Assembly (NCBI GenBank): GCA_001298545.1
Contig: LJCX01000019.1
Location: 62,001-126,000 of the forward strand
Source of the DNA: Actinobacteria bacterium OV320
GTDB lineage: Bacteria > Actinomycetota > Actinomycetes > Streptomycetales > Streptomycetaceae
Direction of reading: 5' to 3'
DNA: 64,000 nucleotides
Shown here piece after piece: positions 53,195 to 61,706 of the stretch (position 1 is its first letter; every line of letters begins with the position of its first letter). The translations under genes were made by a program, and so were the position numbers. A model generated the notes under the pieces. That model did no database searches. It saw only the letters and a list, made by a program, of their open reading frames with translations, and was not told the origin of the DNA.

Positions 53195-55588
53195 ATGACG
53201 ACCACTTCCTCTCGCGGCCGCCGCCGTGCCCCGACCCGCATGTCCCGGGCGGCGGGCAAGGCCGCGGCGCTGCAGAAACCGCGTGTCATCCTCGCCCTGC
53301 TGCTTCTGCTCGCGCTGACCAGCGTGATGCTCCTCGACGGCTATCTGCGCGCCGAGGTCGGCGGGGACCAGCGCGTGCGTACCGGGGCCAGTGCCGGCAA
53401 GGTGCCCGACAAGGTCCTCGACGGCGGCCCGATCCTGACCTTCCAGGGCGGCCAGGCCACCACCGTCTCGGTGCCGGACAAGACGATCGCGCTGACCTTC
53501 GACGACGGGCCGAACCCGACCTGGACACCCCAGGTGCTGAAGATCCTCCAGGAGTACGACGTGCCCGGCACGTTCTTCCTGGTCGGCTCGATGGTCTCGC
53601 GCTACCCGAGCATCGTGAAGGACATGGTCGACGAGGGCAACGAGGTGGGGATCCACACCTTCACCCACGTCGACCTCTCCTACCAGTCCGACGCCCGCGT
53701 CGACCGTGAGATGGAGCAGACCCAGCTCGCGCTGGCGGGCGCGGCCGGCATCACGACGACGCTCTTCCGCGCCCCGTACTCCTCCGAGACGGACGCCATC
53801 GACAACTACAGCTGGCCCATCTACGAGAAGCTGGGCGAGGACGGCTACACCAGTGTCTTCGTCGACACGGACAGCGACGACTGGAAGAAGCCGGGCGTCT
53901 CGAAGATCATCAAGTGGGCCACGCCGGAGGACGGCAAGGGCGCCTCGGTGCTCTTCCACGACGCGGGTGGCGAGCGCTCGCAGACGATCAAGGCGCTGCC
54001 GACGTACATCAAGAAGATGAAGGCCGCGGGCTACACCTTCACCACCATCAGCGGTGTGATGCAGGAGCAGAACGCCGCGGCCCGCCAGGCCACCGGCACG
54101 GGTCAGCAGCAGGCCGCGAGCGCGGCCGGGGCCGGCGCGGCGACCGAGGGGACGACGGGAACCGAGGGAGCGACCGCAACCGAGGGGGCTACCGGCGAGC
54201 AGCCCGGCAACGTGCCCAACGGCGAAGGCGGCACCAGCGGCACCGGCGTGAACGGTGGCACCGGCCAGACCATCAACCGGCTCCAGGCGGCCCACCGCGA
54301 GGCCACCGGAGTGACGCTCTACGAGGGCAAGGCGCTCATCGCCGCGGTCACCCTCGCCGAGTGGACCGTCCCGACGCTGTCGGTGGGGCTGATGGTCGTC
54401 GGCGTGGCCGTCATGGGCCGGTTCGGGATGATGCTGATCCTGGCCCGGCGGCACTACAGAAAGCGCAACAAGCGCCGTTTCAGCTGGGGGCCGACCGTCA
54501 CCCGGCCGGTCAGCGTGATCGTCCCGGCGTACAACGAGAAGGAGTGCATCGCCAACACCCTGAAGTCGCTGGCGAAGAGCACCCATCCGATCGAGATCAT
54601 CATCGTGGACGACGGTTCGGACGACAACACGTCCGAGATCTCGCGCGAGGCGGCCAGGGACCTCGGCATGACCAACGTCCGCGTCATCCGGCAGGAGAAC
54701 GCGGGCAAGCCGGCCGCCCTCAACAACGGTGTCCGCAGCGCCAGTTACGACATCGTCGTGATGATGGACGGCGACACCGTCTTCGAGCCGGACGCCGTGC
54801 ACCAGCTCGTGCAGCCCTTCGCCGACCCGAAGGTCGGCGCGGTCGCCGGCAACGCCAAGGTCGGCAACCGCGACACGATCATCGGCGCCTGGCAGCACAT
54901 CGAGTACGTGATGGGCTTCAACCTCGACCGTCGCATGTACGACCTGCTGCGGTGCATGCCGACCATCCCCGGCGCGATCGGCGCGTTCCGCCGCGAGGCC
55001 GTGCTCGAGGTCGGCGGCATGAGCGAGGACACCCTCGCCGAGGACACCGACATCACCATCGCGATGCACCGCGGGGGCTGGCAGGTCGTCTACCAGGAGC
55101 ACGCCAAGGCCTGGACGGAGGCGCCCGGCTCGCTGAAGCAGCTGTGGTCCCAGCGCTACCGCTGGTCCTACGGCACCATGCAGGCGCTGTGGAAGCACCG
55201 CAAGTCCCTGACGGACAAGGGGCCTTCGGGTCGCTTCGGCCGGGTGGGCATGCCGCTCGTGGTCCTCTTCCAGATCATCACGCCGGTCTTCGCCCCGCTC
55301 ATCGACGTGTTCACGATCTACTCGATGATCTTCGTCGACTTCCAGGCGGCCCTGCTGGCCTGGCTGGCGGTCCTCGGCGTGCAACTGGGCTGCGCGGCCT
55401 ACGCGTTCCGCCTCGACCGCGAGAAGTACCGGTACCTGCTGATGATGCCGCTGCAGCAACTGGCCTACCGCCAGATGATGTACCTCGTCCTCATCCACTC
55501 CTGCATCACCGCCCTCACCGGCGGCCGCCTGCGCTGGCAGAAGCTGAAGCGCACCGGTGAGGTCGGCACCCCCGCCGGGGTGAGCTGA
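53195..55588 (+). CDS. Bifunctional polysaccharide deacetylase / family 2 glycosyltransferase
   Basis: 797 residues from ATG 53195. An N-terminal helix (about 32-50) leads to an extracellular NodB domain: TFDDGPNP (about 101), HTFTH metal motif (about 155), FRAPYSS, and LFHDAGG. A Thr/Glu/Gly linker (about 300-350) follows, then a helix and a processive GT2 domain: VIVPAYNE (about 442), VDDGSDD (about 470), MMDGDT, EDTDI (about 615) and QRYRWSYG (about 652), with C-terminal membrane helices. Synthesis and N-deacetylation of a poly-GlcNAc-like chain in one protein is the natural reading, as in Streptomyces MatB-type enzymes. The acyltransferase gene starts on its stop. Confidence 0.93.
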   Translation: MTTTSSRGRRRAPTRMSRAAGKAAALQKPRVILALLLLLALTSVMLLDGYLRAEVGGDQRVRTGASAGKVPDKVLDGGPILTFQGGQATTVSVPDKTIALTFDDGPNPTWTPQVLKILQEYDVPGTFFLVGSMVSRYPSIVKDMVDEGNEVGIHTFTHVDLSYQSDARVDREMEQTQLALAGAAGITTTLFRAPYSSETDAIDNYSWPIYEKLGEDGYTSVFVDTDSDDWKKPGVSKIIKWATPEDGKGASVLFHDAGGERSQTIKALPTYIKKMKAAGYTFTTISGVMQEQNAAARQATGTGQQQAASAAGAGAATEGTTGTEGATATEGATGEQPGNVPNGEGGTSGTGVNGGTGQTINRLQAAHREATGVTLYEGKALIAAVTLAEWTVPTLSVGLMVVGVAVMGRFGMMLILARRHYRKRNKRRFSWGPTVTRPVSVIVPAYNEKECIANTLKSLAKSTHPIEIIIVDDGSDDNTSEISREAARDLGMTNVRVIRQENAGKPAALNNGVRSASYDIVVMMDGDTVFEPDAVHQLVQPFADPKVGAVAGNAKVGNRDTIIGAWQHIEYVMGFNLDRRMYDLLRCMPTIPGAIGAFRREAVLEVGGMSEDTLAEDTDITIAMHRGGWQVVYQEHAKAWTEAPGSLKQLWSQRYRWSYGTMQALWKHRKSLTDKGPSGRFGRVGMPLVVLFQIITPVFAPLIDVFTIYSMIFVDFQAALLAWLAVLGVQLGCAAYAFRLDREKYRYLLMMPLQQLAYRQMMYLVLIHSCITALTGGRLRWQKLKRTGEVGTPAGVS

Positions 55589-57144
55589 TGAGCTGGGAGC
55601 AGCAGGGCTTCGGCCAGGGCTCTGGTCAGGGGCACGGGCCGGGTCCGGATCAGCGAGACGGCTACGGGCAGGGGTATGGGCACGGGCCGGGGCAGCAGTA
55701 CAGCCACGAGTACGGGCAGCCGCCGTCGTATCCGCACGGGTACGACGGATACGACGGGTACGGGCAGCAGCCCTACCCGCAGCAGCCCTACCCACAGCAG
55801 TACGGCCAGCAGCCGTATCCGCAACAGCCTTATCCGCAGCAGCCCCATCCGCAGCAGTACGCGCAGAACGCGGAGTACGGGCAGGGTGTCGCCGTCGACC
55901 AGACGGCGCCCCTCCCGGCAGTGGACGCGGACCCGAACGCGGACCCGAACGCCGCCCCGAACGCGGACCCGAACGCCGCCCCGAACGCGGACGCGGACGC
56001 GGACCCGGGTCCCGTCCGGGATCCCGAGGCTCCGACGACGGCCGGCACCGGCACCGGCACCGGCACCGAGAAGGTGACGGAGGAGCCCCCGCCCCGGTCC
56101 AAGCCCGCTGCTCCCCAGCGCGACCGCTACTTCGACACGCTCCGCGCCCTCGCTCTGATCCGTGTCGTCGCCTACCACACCTTCGGCTGGGCCTGGGCGG
56201 GCATGGTCTTCCCCTCCATGGGGATCATGTTCGGCCTGGCCGGCACCCTGATGGCGAAGTCCCTGGAGCGTCCGGCGCTGAAGGTGGTGAAGAGCCGCTT
56301 CCGCCGGCTCCTTCCCCCCTTCTGGTTCTGGGGCGTCTTCGTCGTCCTGGCGATGCTGATCCACGACTGGATGCCGGGCTGGGAGATCGTCTACTGGGTC
56401 GTGCCGCTCGGTGACCCGCCGGGCAACGCCTGGGGCGAGCAGGCCTGGGAGATCCTCTGGTACCTGCGGACGTACCTCTGGTTCGTCCTGCTCTCCCCGC
56501 TGCTGCTACGGCTGTTCCGGCTCGCGCCGGTCCCCGTACTGGCGCTCTCCCTCGCGCCGATCCTGGTGCTCACCTTCGTCTGGGCGGGCCCGGACAACCG
56601 CGTCGGCACCGCGATGTGGGACCTGTCGACGTACCTCTTCTGCTGGATGCTCGGCTTCGCGCACCGCGACGGCGTCCTCCAGCGCATGAAGCCGGCCCTG
56701 GTGGTCGTGATGTCGCTCGCGGCGATCGCGTTCGGCGGCTGGTACGCCTTCACCCACCAGGCCGAGTTCGGCACCTACGACCTCGACGAGGACCCCCTCG
56801 CGCAGGCGTTCTGGTCGGCGGGCTTCGTCATGCTGCTGATGTGGGCGAAGGCGCACTTCGGGATCGATTTCGCCTGGCTCACCCGCTTCCGGCGCACGAA
56901 CCGGATCGTCACCGTCTTCAACGCGCGCGCGGTGACGATCTACCTCTGGCACGAGATCGCCCTGATCCTGGCCGTGCCGCTGATCGACCGGTTCTGGGAC
57001 GTCCCCGCCTTCGAGAAGTACCTGCCGCTGGAGAGCCAGTGGTTCATGTTCGGCGTGGGCTGGCTGCTGATCGCCCTGTTCGTGCTGGTCTGCGGGTGGG
57101 TCGAGGACGTCGCGGCACGGAAGAAGCCGAGGCTCCTGCCGTGA
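55588..57144 (+). CDS. Membrane acyltransferase with Pro/Gln/Tyr-rich N-terminal repeats
   Basis: 518 residues; the ATG overlaps the preceding stop (TGATGA). Residues 1-95 are low complexity with repeated QQPYPQQ and GYG units, residues about 114-138 repeat DPNA(A/D)PNA, and from about 180 an acyltransferase-3 domain follows (RDRYFDTLRALALIRVVAYHT) with ten predicted helices. The family O-acylates sugars on the outer face of the membrane. As third gene of the operon it may acetylate the polymer made by the deacetylase-glycosyltransferase. The repeat DNA (55738-56010) is prone to slippage. Confidence 0.9.
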   Translation: MSWEQQGFGQGSGQGHGPGPDQRDGYGQGYGHGPGQQYSHEYGQPPSYPHGYDGYDGYGQQPYPQQPYPQQYGQQPYPQQPYPQQPHPQQYAQNAEYGQGVAVDQTAPLPAVDADPNADPNAAPNADPNAAPNADADADPGPVRDPEAPTTAGTGTGTGTEKVTEEPPPRSKPAAPQRDRYFDTLRALALIRVVAYHTFGWAWAGMVFPSMGIMFGLAGTLMAKSLERPALKVVKSRFRRLLPPFWFWGVFVVLAMLIHDWMPGWEIVYWVVPLGDPPGNAWGEQAWEILWYLRTYLWFVLLSPLLLRLFRLAPVPVLALSLAPILVLTFVWAGPDNRVGTAMWDLSTYLFCWMLGFAHRDGVLQRMKPALVVVMSLAAIAFGGWYAFTHQAEFGTYDLDEDPLAQAFWSAGFVMLLMWAKAHFGIDFAWLTRFRRTNRIVTVFNARAVTIYLWHEIALILAVPLIDRFWDVPAFEKYLPLESQWFMFGVGWLLIALFVLVCGWVEDVAARKKPRLLP

Positions 57145-57164
57145 GCCGGTGAGGAGGGGGCTGC

Positions 57165-57170
57165 CACAAT
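57165..57170 (+). promoter_or_regulatory. -10 box for a leaderless menG transcript
   Basis: CACAAT, 6 nt, then the GTG at 57177. The hexamer departs from TANNNT at its first base. Confidence 0.35.
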
Positions 57171-57176
57171 GGGCGG

Positions 57177-57872
57177 GTGACCCGTGCTTCCCTGAACAAG
57201 CAGCCCCACGAAGTCGCCTCGATGTTCGACCGCGTGGCGGAACGGTACGACCTGACCAACGACGTCCTGTCGCTCGGCCAGGACCGCAGGTGGCGCAAGG
57301 AGGTCGCGAAGGCGGTCGACGCCCGCCCCGCCCAGAAGGTCCTGGACCTCGCCGCGGGTACGGCGACCTCCTCCCTCCCCTTCGCGCAGACCGGCGCCTA
57401 TGTCGTCCCGTGCGACTTCTCCCTCGGCATGCTCCAGGTCGGGAAGAAGAACCACACCTGGCTGCCGTTCACCGCCGGGGACGCCACGCGACTGCCCTTC
57501 AAGGACGACGCCTTCGACGCCGTCACCATCTCCTTCGGCCTGCGCAACGTGCAGGACTTCGACGCGGCCCTGCGCGAGATGTACCGGGTGACCCGGCCCG
57601 GCGGACGCGTCGTGATCTGCGAGTTCTCGCACCCGACCTGGGCGCCGTTCCGGACCGTCTACACCGAGTACCTCATGCGCGCGCTGCCCCCGGTCGCCCG
57701 CGCGGTCTCCTCCAACCCGGACGCCTACGTCTACCTCGCCGAGTCCATCCGCGCCTGGCCCGATCAGCCCGCCCTCGCCGAGCACCTGCGCAAGGCCGGC
57801 TGGTCGAAGGTCGCCTGGCGCAACCTGACGGGCGGCGTGGTGACCCTGCACCGGGGCTTCAAGGAAGCCTGA
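57177..57872 (+). CDS. menG: Demethylmenaquinone methyltransferase
   Basis: A 231-residue UbiE/MenG-family SAM methyltransferase that carries out the last step of menaquinone synthesis. The family signatures are present: [17 protein letters not shown] (about 22-38), [14 protein letters not shown] (motif I) and [14 protein letters not shown] near 140. Nearby geranylgeranyl reductase and complex I genes support a respiratory quinone role. Confidence 0.95.
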   Translation: MTRASLNKQPHEVASMFDRVAERYDLTNDVLSLGQDRRWRKEVAKAVDARPAQKVLDLAAGTATSSLPFAQTGAYVVPCDFSLGMLQVGKKNHTWLPFTAGDATRLPFKDDAFDAVTISFGLRNVQDFDAALREMYRVTRPGGRVVICEFSHPTWAPFRTVYTEYLMRALPPVARAVSSNPDAYVYLAESIRAWPDQPALAEHLRKAGWSKVAWRNLTGGVVTLHRGFKEA

Positions 57873-57959
57873 GGCACGGATCGCAGCCACGGCTCGGGCC
57901 GCGTTCGGCGGCCGCGCGGCTCGGGCCGGTTGCGTGGCTCGGGCCCGGCCGCGCCGCCG

Positions 57960-58310
57960 CTACCCGGTGATCGCCTCGAAGGGATGGCCGGGCCGGTCCA
58001 GCTCGCGCTGCAGCCCGCCCCCGCCCGGTCTGGGCACCCGAGGCTCGCGCACGCCCGCGCCTCCGCCGCCCTCTCCTTCGCCGAACTCGAACCACACGGT
58101 GACGACGGCGCCGCGCGGCACCTCGACCCCGGGTGGCGGGTACTGCCGTACGACGTAGTCCACGACCGCGCGGTGGAACTCGGGCCGGTCCGGTGCGGCC
58201 AGCAGCACGCCTTGCGCCGCGGCCGCCTCGCGCGCGTCCATGGCCATCAGACCGACGAGTCTCGGCACGCGCACGTCGGGTTTTTTGGGTGGTATGAGCA
58301 CAAATGTCAC
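57960..58310 (-). CDS. Small PASTA-domain protein
   Basis: A 116-residue protein starting at GTG 58310, with one PASTA domain: VRVPRLVGLMAMDAREAAAAQGV, then QYPPPGVEVPRGAVVTVWF at about 57-75. There is no signal peptide or membrane helix, unlike most PASTA proteins, which are extracellular parts of kinases or penicillin-binding proteins. A Gly-rich tail follows. It is convergent with menG. The function is unknown. Confidence 0.8.
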   Translation of the reverse strand: MTFVLIPPKKPDVRVPRLVGLMAMDAREAAAAQGVLLAAPDRPEFHRAVVDYVVRQYPPPGVEVPRGAVVTVWFEFGEGEGGGGAGVREPRVPRPGGGGLQRELDRPGHPFEAITG

Positions 58311-58419
58311 CCCCAGCGGTACTGGAAGGGTAACCGCACGGGGGTGTCGTCCGGAAGGGTCGAGTGTCTTTCTGTAGCCAACGACTACGGAGTGTCACTT
58401 CCGGATCGGGTGGCAGAGG

Positions 58420-58926
58420 TCACCAGGCGAGCCGGTAGCAGCGACCCTCCCGCTTCGGCTCCGGTGTCGTGAAGACCTCCGCGAGCCGCATGCCCAGCCG
58501 CTCCGTGACGGCGATGGACCGCGCGTTGCGCGCGTCGACCATGGCCACCACCCCCGGCACCCCGGCCGCCCGCACCCGCTCCAGCGTCATCTGCGCGGCC
58601 GCCGTCACATACCCCTGTCCCCAGTGCTCCCGCCCGAGCCGCCACCCGATCTCGATCTCGCCCTTGGGACCCCACTCCTGCGGCCACGGCTGGGCGCCCG
58701 TGAACCCGATGACCCGGTCGTCCCGGTCCAGCATCGTCCACAGACAGAAGCCGTGCTCGGCGTCGTGCCGGCGCTGGCGGGCGGTGAGCTCCTCGTAGGC
58801 GGACAGTTCCGCGGACCTGCCGCCGTGGAACTCCATCACGTCCGGGTCGTCGAAGACCCGGTGCCAGGTGACCGCGTCCTCGTCCGTGGGGACACGCAGT
58901 CGTACTACGGGGAGAGCTCGGTTCAC
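58420..58926 (-). CDS. GNAT acetyltransferase, ribosomal-protein-acetyltransferase-like
   Basis: 168 residues from GTG 58926, AAGGG about 8 nt upstream. The RimJ/RimL-like pattern is clear: EIEIGWRLGREHWGQGYVTAA (acetyl-CoA loop), then NARSIAVTERLGMRLAEVF. The substrate is unknown; it may modify a protein N-terminus or a small amine. Confidence 0.88.
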   Translation of the reverse strand: MNRALPVVRLRVPTDEDAVTWHRVFDDPDVMEFHGGRSAELSAYEELTARQRRHDAEHGFCLWTMLDRDDRVIGFTGAQPWPQEWGPKGEIEIGWRLGREHWGQGYVTAAAQMTLERVRAAGVPGVVAMVDARNARSIAVTERLGMRLAEVFTTPEPKREGRCYRLAW

Positions 58927-59023
58927 GGGGCAGCCCTTCAGCCGGGTGATCAATTCTGCTGAATAGACTGCCCATGTCCAGTGCCGGTCGGCACGAAGAT
59001 TCCGAACTTGGGGAGATCCCGCC

Positions 59024-60319
59024 GTGACCGCCGTGAACGAGCTCCTCTCCGAAAGTACCGCCGATGTGATCGTCGTCGGCGCGGGGCCGAGCGGCTCCAC
59101 GACCGCGTACTACCTCGCCAAGGCCGGACTCGACGTACTCCTCCTGGAGAAGACCGAGTTCCCGCGCGAGAAGGTGTGCGGCGACGGCCTCACCCCGCGA
59201 GCCACCAAGCAGCTCGTGGCCATGGGCATCGACATCTCCGAGGAGGCCGGCTGGCTGCGCAACAAGGGCCTGCGCATCATCGGCGGCGGGGTCCGCCTCC
59301 AGCTGGACTGGCCGGATCTCGCCTCCTTCCCCGACTACGGACTCGTCCGCAAGCGCGACGACTTCGACGAGCAGCTCGCCCGCCAGGCCCAGAAGGCGGG
59401 CGCCCGCCTCTACGAGCGCTGCAACGTCGGTGCCCCGATCGTCGACGAACGCACCGGCCACATCATCGGCGTCAACGCCAAGCTGGGCGAGGAGAAGCGC
59501 GAAGTCACCTTCCGGGCCCCGCTCGTGGTGGCCGCCGACGGCAACTCCAGCCGTCTCTCGCTGGCCATGGGCCTGCACCGCCGCGAGGACCGCCCGATGG
59601 GCGTCGCGGTCCGCACCTACTTCACCTCCCCGCGCCACGAGGACGACTACCTGGAGTCCTGGCTGGAGCTGTGGGACCGCCGGGGCCCGGGAGAGGACCG
59701 TCTGCTGCCCGGCTACGGCTGGATCTTCGGCATGGGCGACGGGACGTCGAACGTCGGCCTGGGTGTGCTGAACACCTCCAACTCCTTCAAGGAGCTCGAC
59801 TGGCGCGAGGTGCTCAAGGCCTGGTGCGCGTCCATGCCGGAGGACTGGGGATACACCCCCGAAAACATGACCGGCCCGATCCGCGGCGCCGCCCTCCCCA
59901 TGGCCTTCAACCGCAAGCCGCACTACACCAAGGGCCTGCTGCTGGTCGGCGACGCCGGCGGTCTGGTGAACCCCTTCAACGGCGAGGGCATCGCCTACGC
60001 CATGGAGTCCGGGCAGATCGTCGCCGACGTCATCGTGCAGGCTCACGCCCGCGCCACCCCCGCCCAGCGCGAACTGGCCCTTCAGCGCTACCCGCAGGTC
60101 CTCGCGGACACCTACGGCGGCTACTACTCGCTGGGCCGCGCCTTCGTGAAGCTCATCGGCAACCCGAAGGTCATGAAGATCGCGACCCAGCGCGGTCTGA
60201 CCCACCCGCTGCTGATGAAGTTCACCCTGAAGATGCTCGCCAACCTGACGGACCCCACGGGCGGCGACGCGATGGACCGCATCATCAACGGCCTGAGCAA
60301 GGTGGCCCCGAAGGCCTGA
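59024..60319 (+). CDS. Geranylgeranyl reductase family flavoprotein (probable menaquinone side-chain reductase)
   Basis: A 431-residue FAD enzyme with VIVVGAGPSGSTTAYYL at 15-31, GDGLTPRAT near 58 and GDAGGLVNPFNGEGIAYAM near 310, as in geranylgeranyl reductases. GTG 59024 has GGGGAGAT about 8 nt upstream and a TAGACT -10-like box at 58964. Streptomyces menaquinones have partly saturated side chains, and the mycobacterial homologue MenJ reduces menaquinone; with menG 1.2 kb before and nuo 2 kb after, the same role is likely here. Substrate choice remains inference. Confidence 0.9.
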   Translation: MTAVNELLSESTADVIVVGAGPSGSTTAYYLAKAGLDVLLLEKTEFPREKVCGDGLTPRATKQLVAMGIDISEEAGWLRNKGLRIIGGGVRLQLDWPDLASFPDYGLVRKRDDFDEQLARQAQKAGARLYERCNVGAPIVDERTGHIIGVNAKLGEEKREVTFRAPLVVAADGNSSRLSLAMGLHRREDRPMGVAVRTYFTSPRHEDDYLESWLELWDRRGPGEDRLLPGYGWIFGMGDGTSNVGLGVLNTSNSFKELDWREVLKAWCASMPEDWGYTPENMTGPIRGAALPMAFNRKPHYTKGLLLVGDAGGLVNPFNGEGIAYAMESGQIVADVIVQAHARATPAQRELALQRYPQVLADTYGGYYSLGRAFVKLIGNPKVMKIATQRGLTHPLLMKFTLKMLANLTDPTGGDAMDRIINGLSKVAPKA

Positions 60320-60902
60320 CCACGGCGGGGCCCCTCCGCAAGCGGAGCACCGGCGGCCCGGCGCGAAGCCCCCTTCCCGCCGGCCCGCCACGTCGGCCTG
60401 CCGCGCCGCCCACCGGCCCACCACGTCAGCCGCCCCCCCTGCCCGCCTGCCGCCCGCCGGCCCGCCGTGCCCACCGGCCCGCCCTCGCGACTGCAGCCCG
60501 ACCGGGCCGGACCGGACCGATCCGGCGCAGGGATTGACGGTGTGTCCGACATGTCGGTACATCACGCTTGATGTGACGCAACCCTGGCCCCGGCGGCAGT
60601 ACGGGGGCCGGCAGACGCGCCCACGAGACCGGCCGGCGCGCCCGTGCGCGGTTCCGGAACGGGTGTGGTGTCCCCAGGCGTCCTGGAGGGCCAAGGGGGC
60701 GGCTGAGGGCCTCTACGCGCGTCCTGGAAGTGGCTGCCGAGCCCTGGAGGCGGCTGCCGAGTCCGCGGGTCAGGAGAGCGGCCGCGGCGCGCGGAGCCGC
60801 TCGTGACGGCCGCGCGCGTCGGCAGTGCCCGAAGGGCCGCTGCCCCCGAGCGGCTGCGGCCCTTGCGTGCGTGAGGTGCCCTCTCAGGGGCACCCGGGGG
60901 TG
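60320..60902. other. 583-bp convergent intergenic region
   Basis: No convincing gene. It contains CCACCGGCCC-type repeats up to about 60490, the 12-bp palindrome CCGACATGTCGG (60546-60557), an inverted repeat ACATCA-CGCT-TGATGT (60559-60574), and a near-perfect 19-bp direct repeat CCTGGARGYGGCTGCCGAG at 60723-60741 and 60743-60761. A 90-codon plus-strand frame (60534-60806) is Arg/Pro-rich with poor codon pattern and is not supported. Confidence 0.5.
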
Positions 60903-61706
60903 TCAGAGCACCCGTACCGCGCCGGTCGGCGGGTCGTACGACATCGGCTTCTCGGCCACACCGGTGGACGGGTTCTGCGCGCCGACGAACATGCCGTCGC
61001 CGACGTACACAGCCACGTGGTACGCGCTGCCCGCGCTGCCCCAGTAGAGGATGTCGCCCGGCAGCAGGTTGTCCAGCGACACCTGGGTGCCGAAGGTCGA
61101 CTGGTCCTGCGAGACGCGCGGCAGGTCGACGCCGACCTGCTTGAAGGCGGTCTGCATGAGGCCCGAGCAGTCCCAGGAGTTCGGGCCGGTGCCGCCGGAG
61201 ACGTAGGCGTCGCCGATCTGTGCCTTCACGAAGGCGATGACGGCCGCGGCCGAACCCGTCGCCGTGGAGCTGCTCGTGCTGTCGGAGCTGCTGCTGCTCG
61301 ACGTCGAGGTGAGCGTGGTCCGCTCGGCGGCGCGCGTGGCCCGCTCGGCGGCGGCCTTGCGGGCGGCCTCGGCCTTCTTCTTCGCCTCGGCCTTGGCGTC
61401 GGCGAGGTCCTTCTTGGCCTCCTTGGCGGCTGCGGTGGCGGCCGCGTCGCGCTCTGCCTGAAGCTGGTAGTTCGCCGCGGCCTGCTGCGTGGCCTGGGCG
61501 GACTGCGCGACCTGGGCGGCCAGGTCGCCCGTGAGGACGGGCAGTTCGAGCGTCTGCGTCACCGGCTCGGCGGCGTTGGCCGTGCCGGCTGCTGTGGCGA
61601 CGGCCAGCGTGCCGAGGACACCACTGGCGACTCCGGCCCGCATCGCGATCGTCGACGCGCTGCGGCGGGGTTTCCGGTGGCTGCGTATGTGAGCGGTGTG
61701 GGACAT
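60903..61706 (-). CDS. Secreted NlpC/P60 (C40) cell-wall hydrolase
   Basis: A 267-residue peptidoglycan endopeptidase. A signal peptide ends near TANAAEP (about 46), then a coiled-coil rich in Ala/Lys/Glu (60-130), a Ser/Thr linker and the C40 domain with the catalytic Cys in SWDCSGLMQ (about 178) and His in AYHVAVYVG (about 228). It should cut stem peptides during growth or sporulation. The start is uncertain: ATG 61706 begins a standard signal peptide but has a ribosome-like GGAGGAG only about 28 nt upstream, and in-frame starts exist at 61736 and 61763. Confidence 0.9.
   Translation of the reverse strand: MSHTAHIRSHRKPRRSASTIAMRAGVASGVLGTLAVATAAGTANAAEPVTQTLELPVLTGDLAAQVAQSAQATQQAAANYQLQAERDAAATAAAKEAKKDLADAKAEAKKKAEAARKAAAERATRAAERTTLTSTSSSSSSDSTSSSTATGSAAAVIAFVKAQIGDAYVSGGTGPNSWDCSGLMQTAFKQVGVDLPRVSQDQSTFGTQVSLDNLLPGDILYWGSAGSAYHVAVYVGDGMFVGAQNPSTGVAEKPMSYDPPTGAVRVL

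Noticed and set aside
60534..60806. 90-codon plus-strand frame in the 60.3-60.9 kb gap
   Set aside because: Arg/Pro/Gly-rich composition, no ribosome site, no family resemblance.
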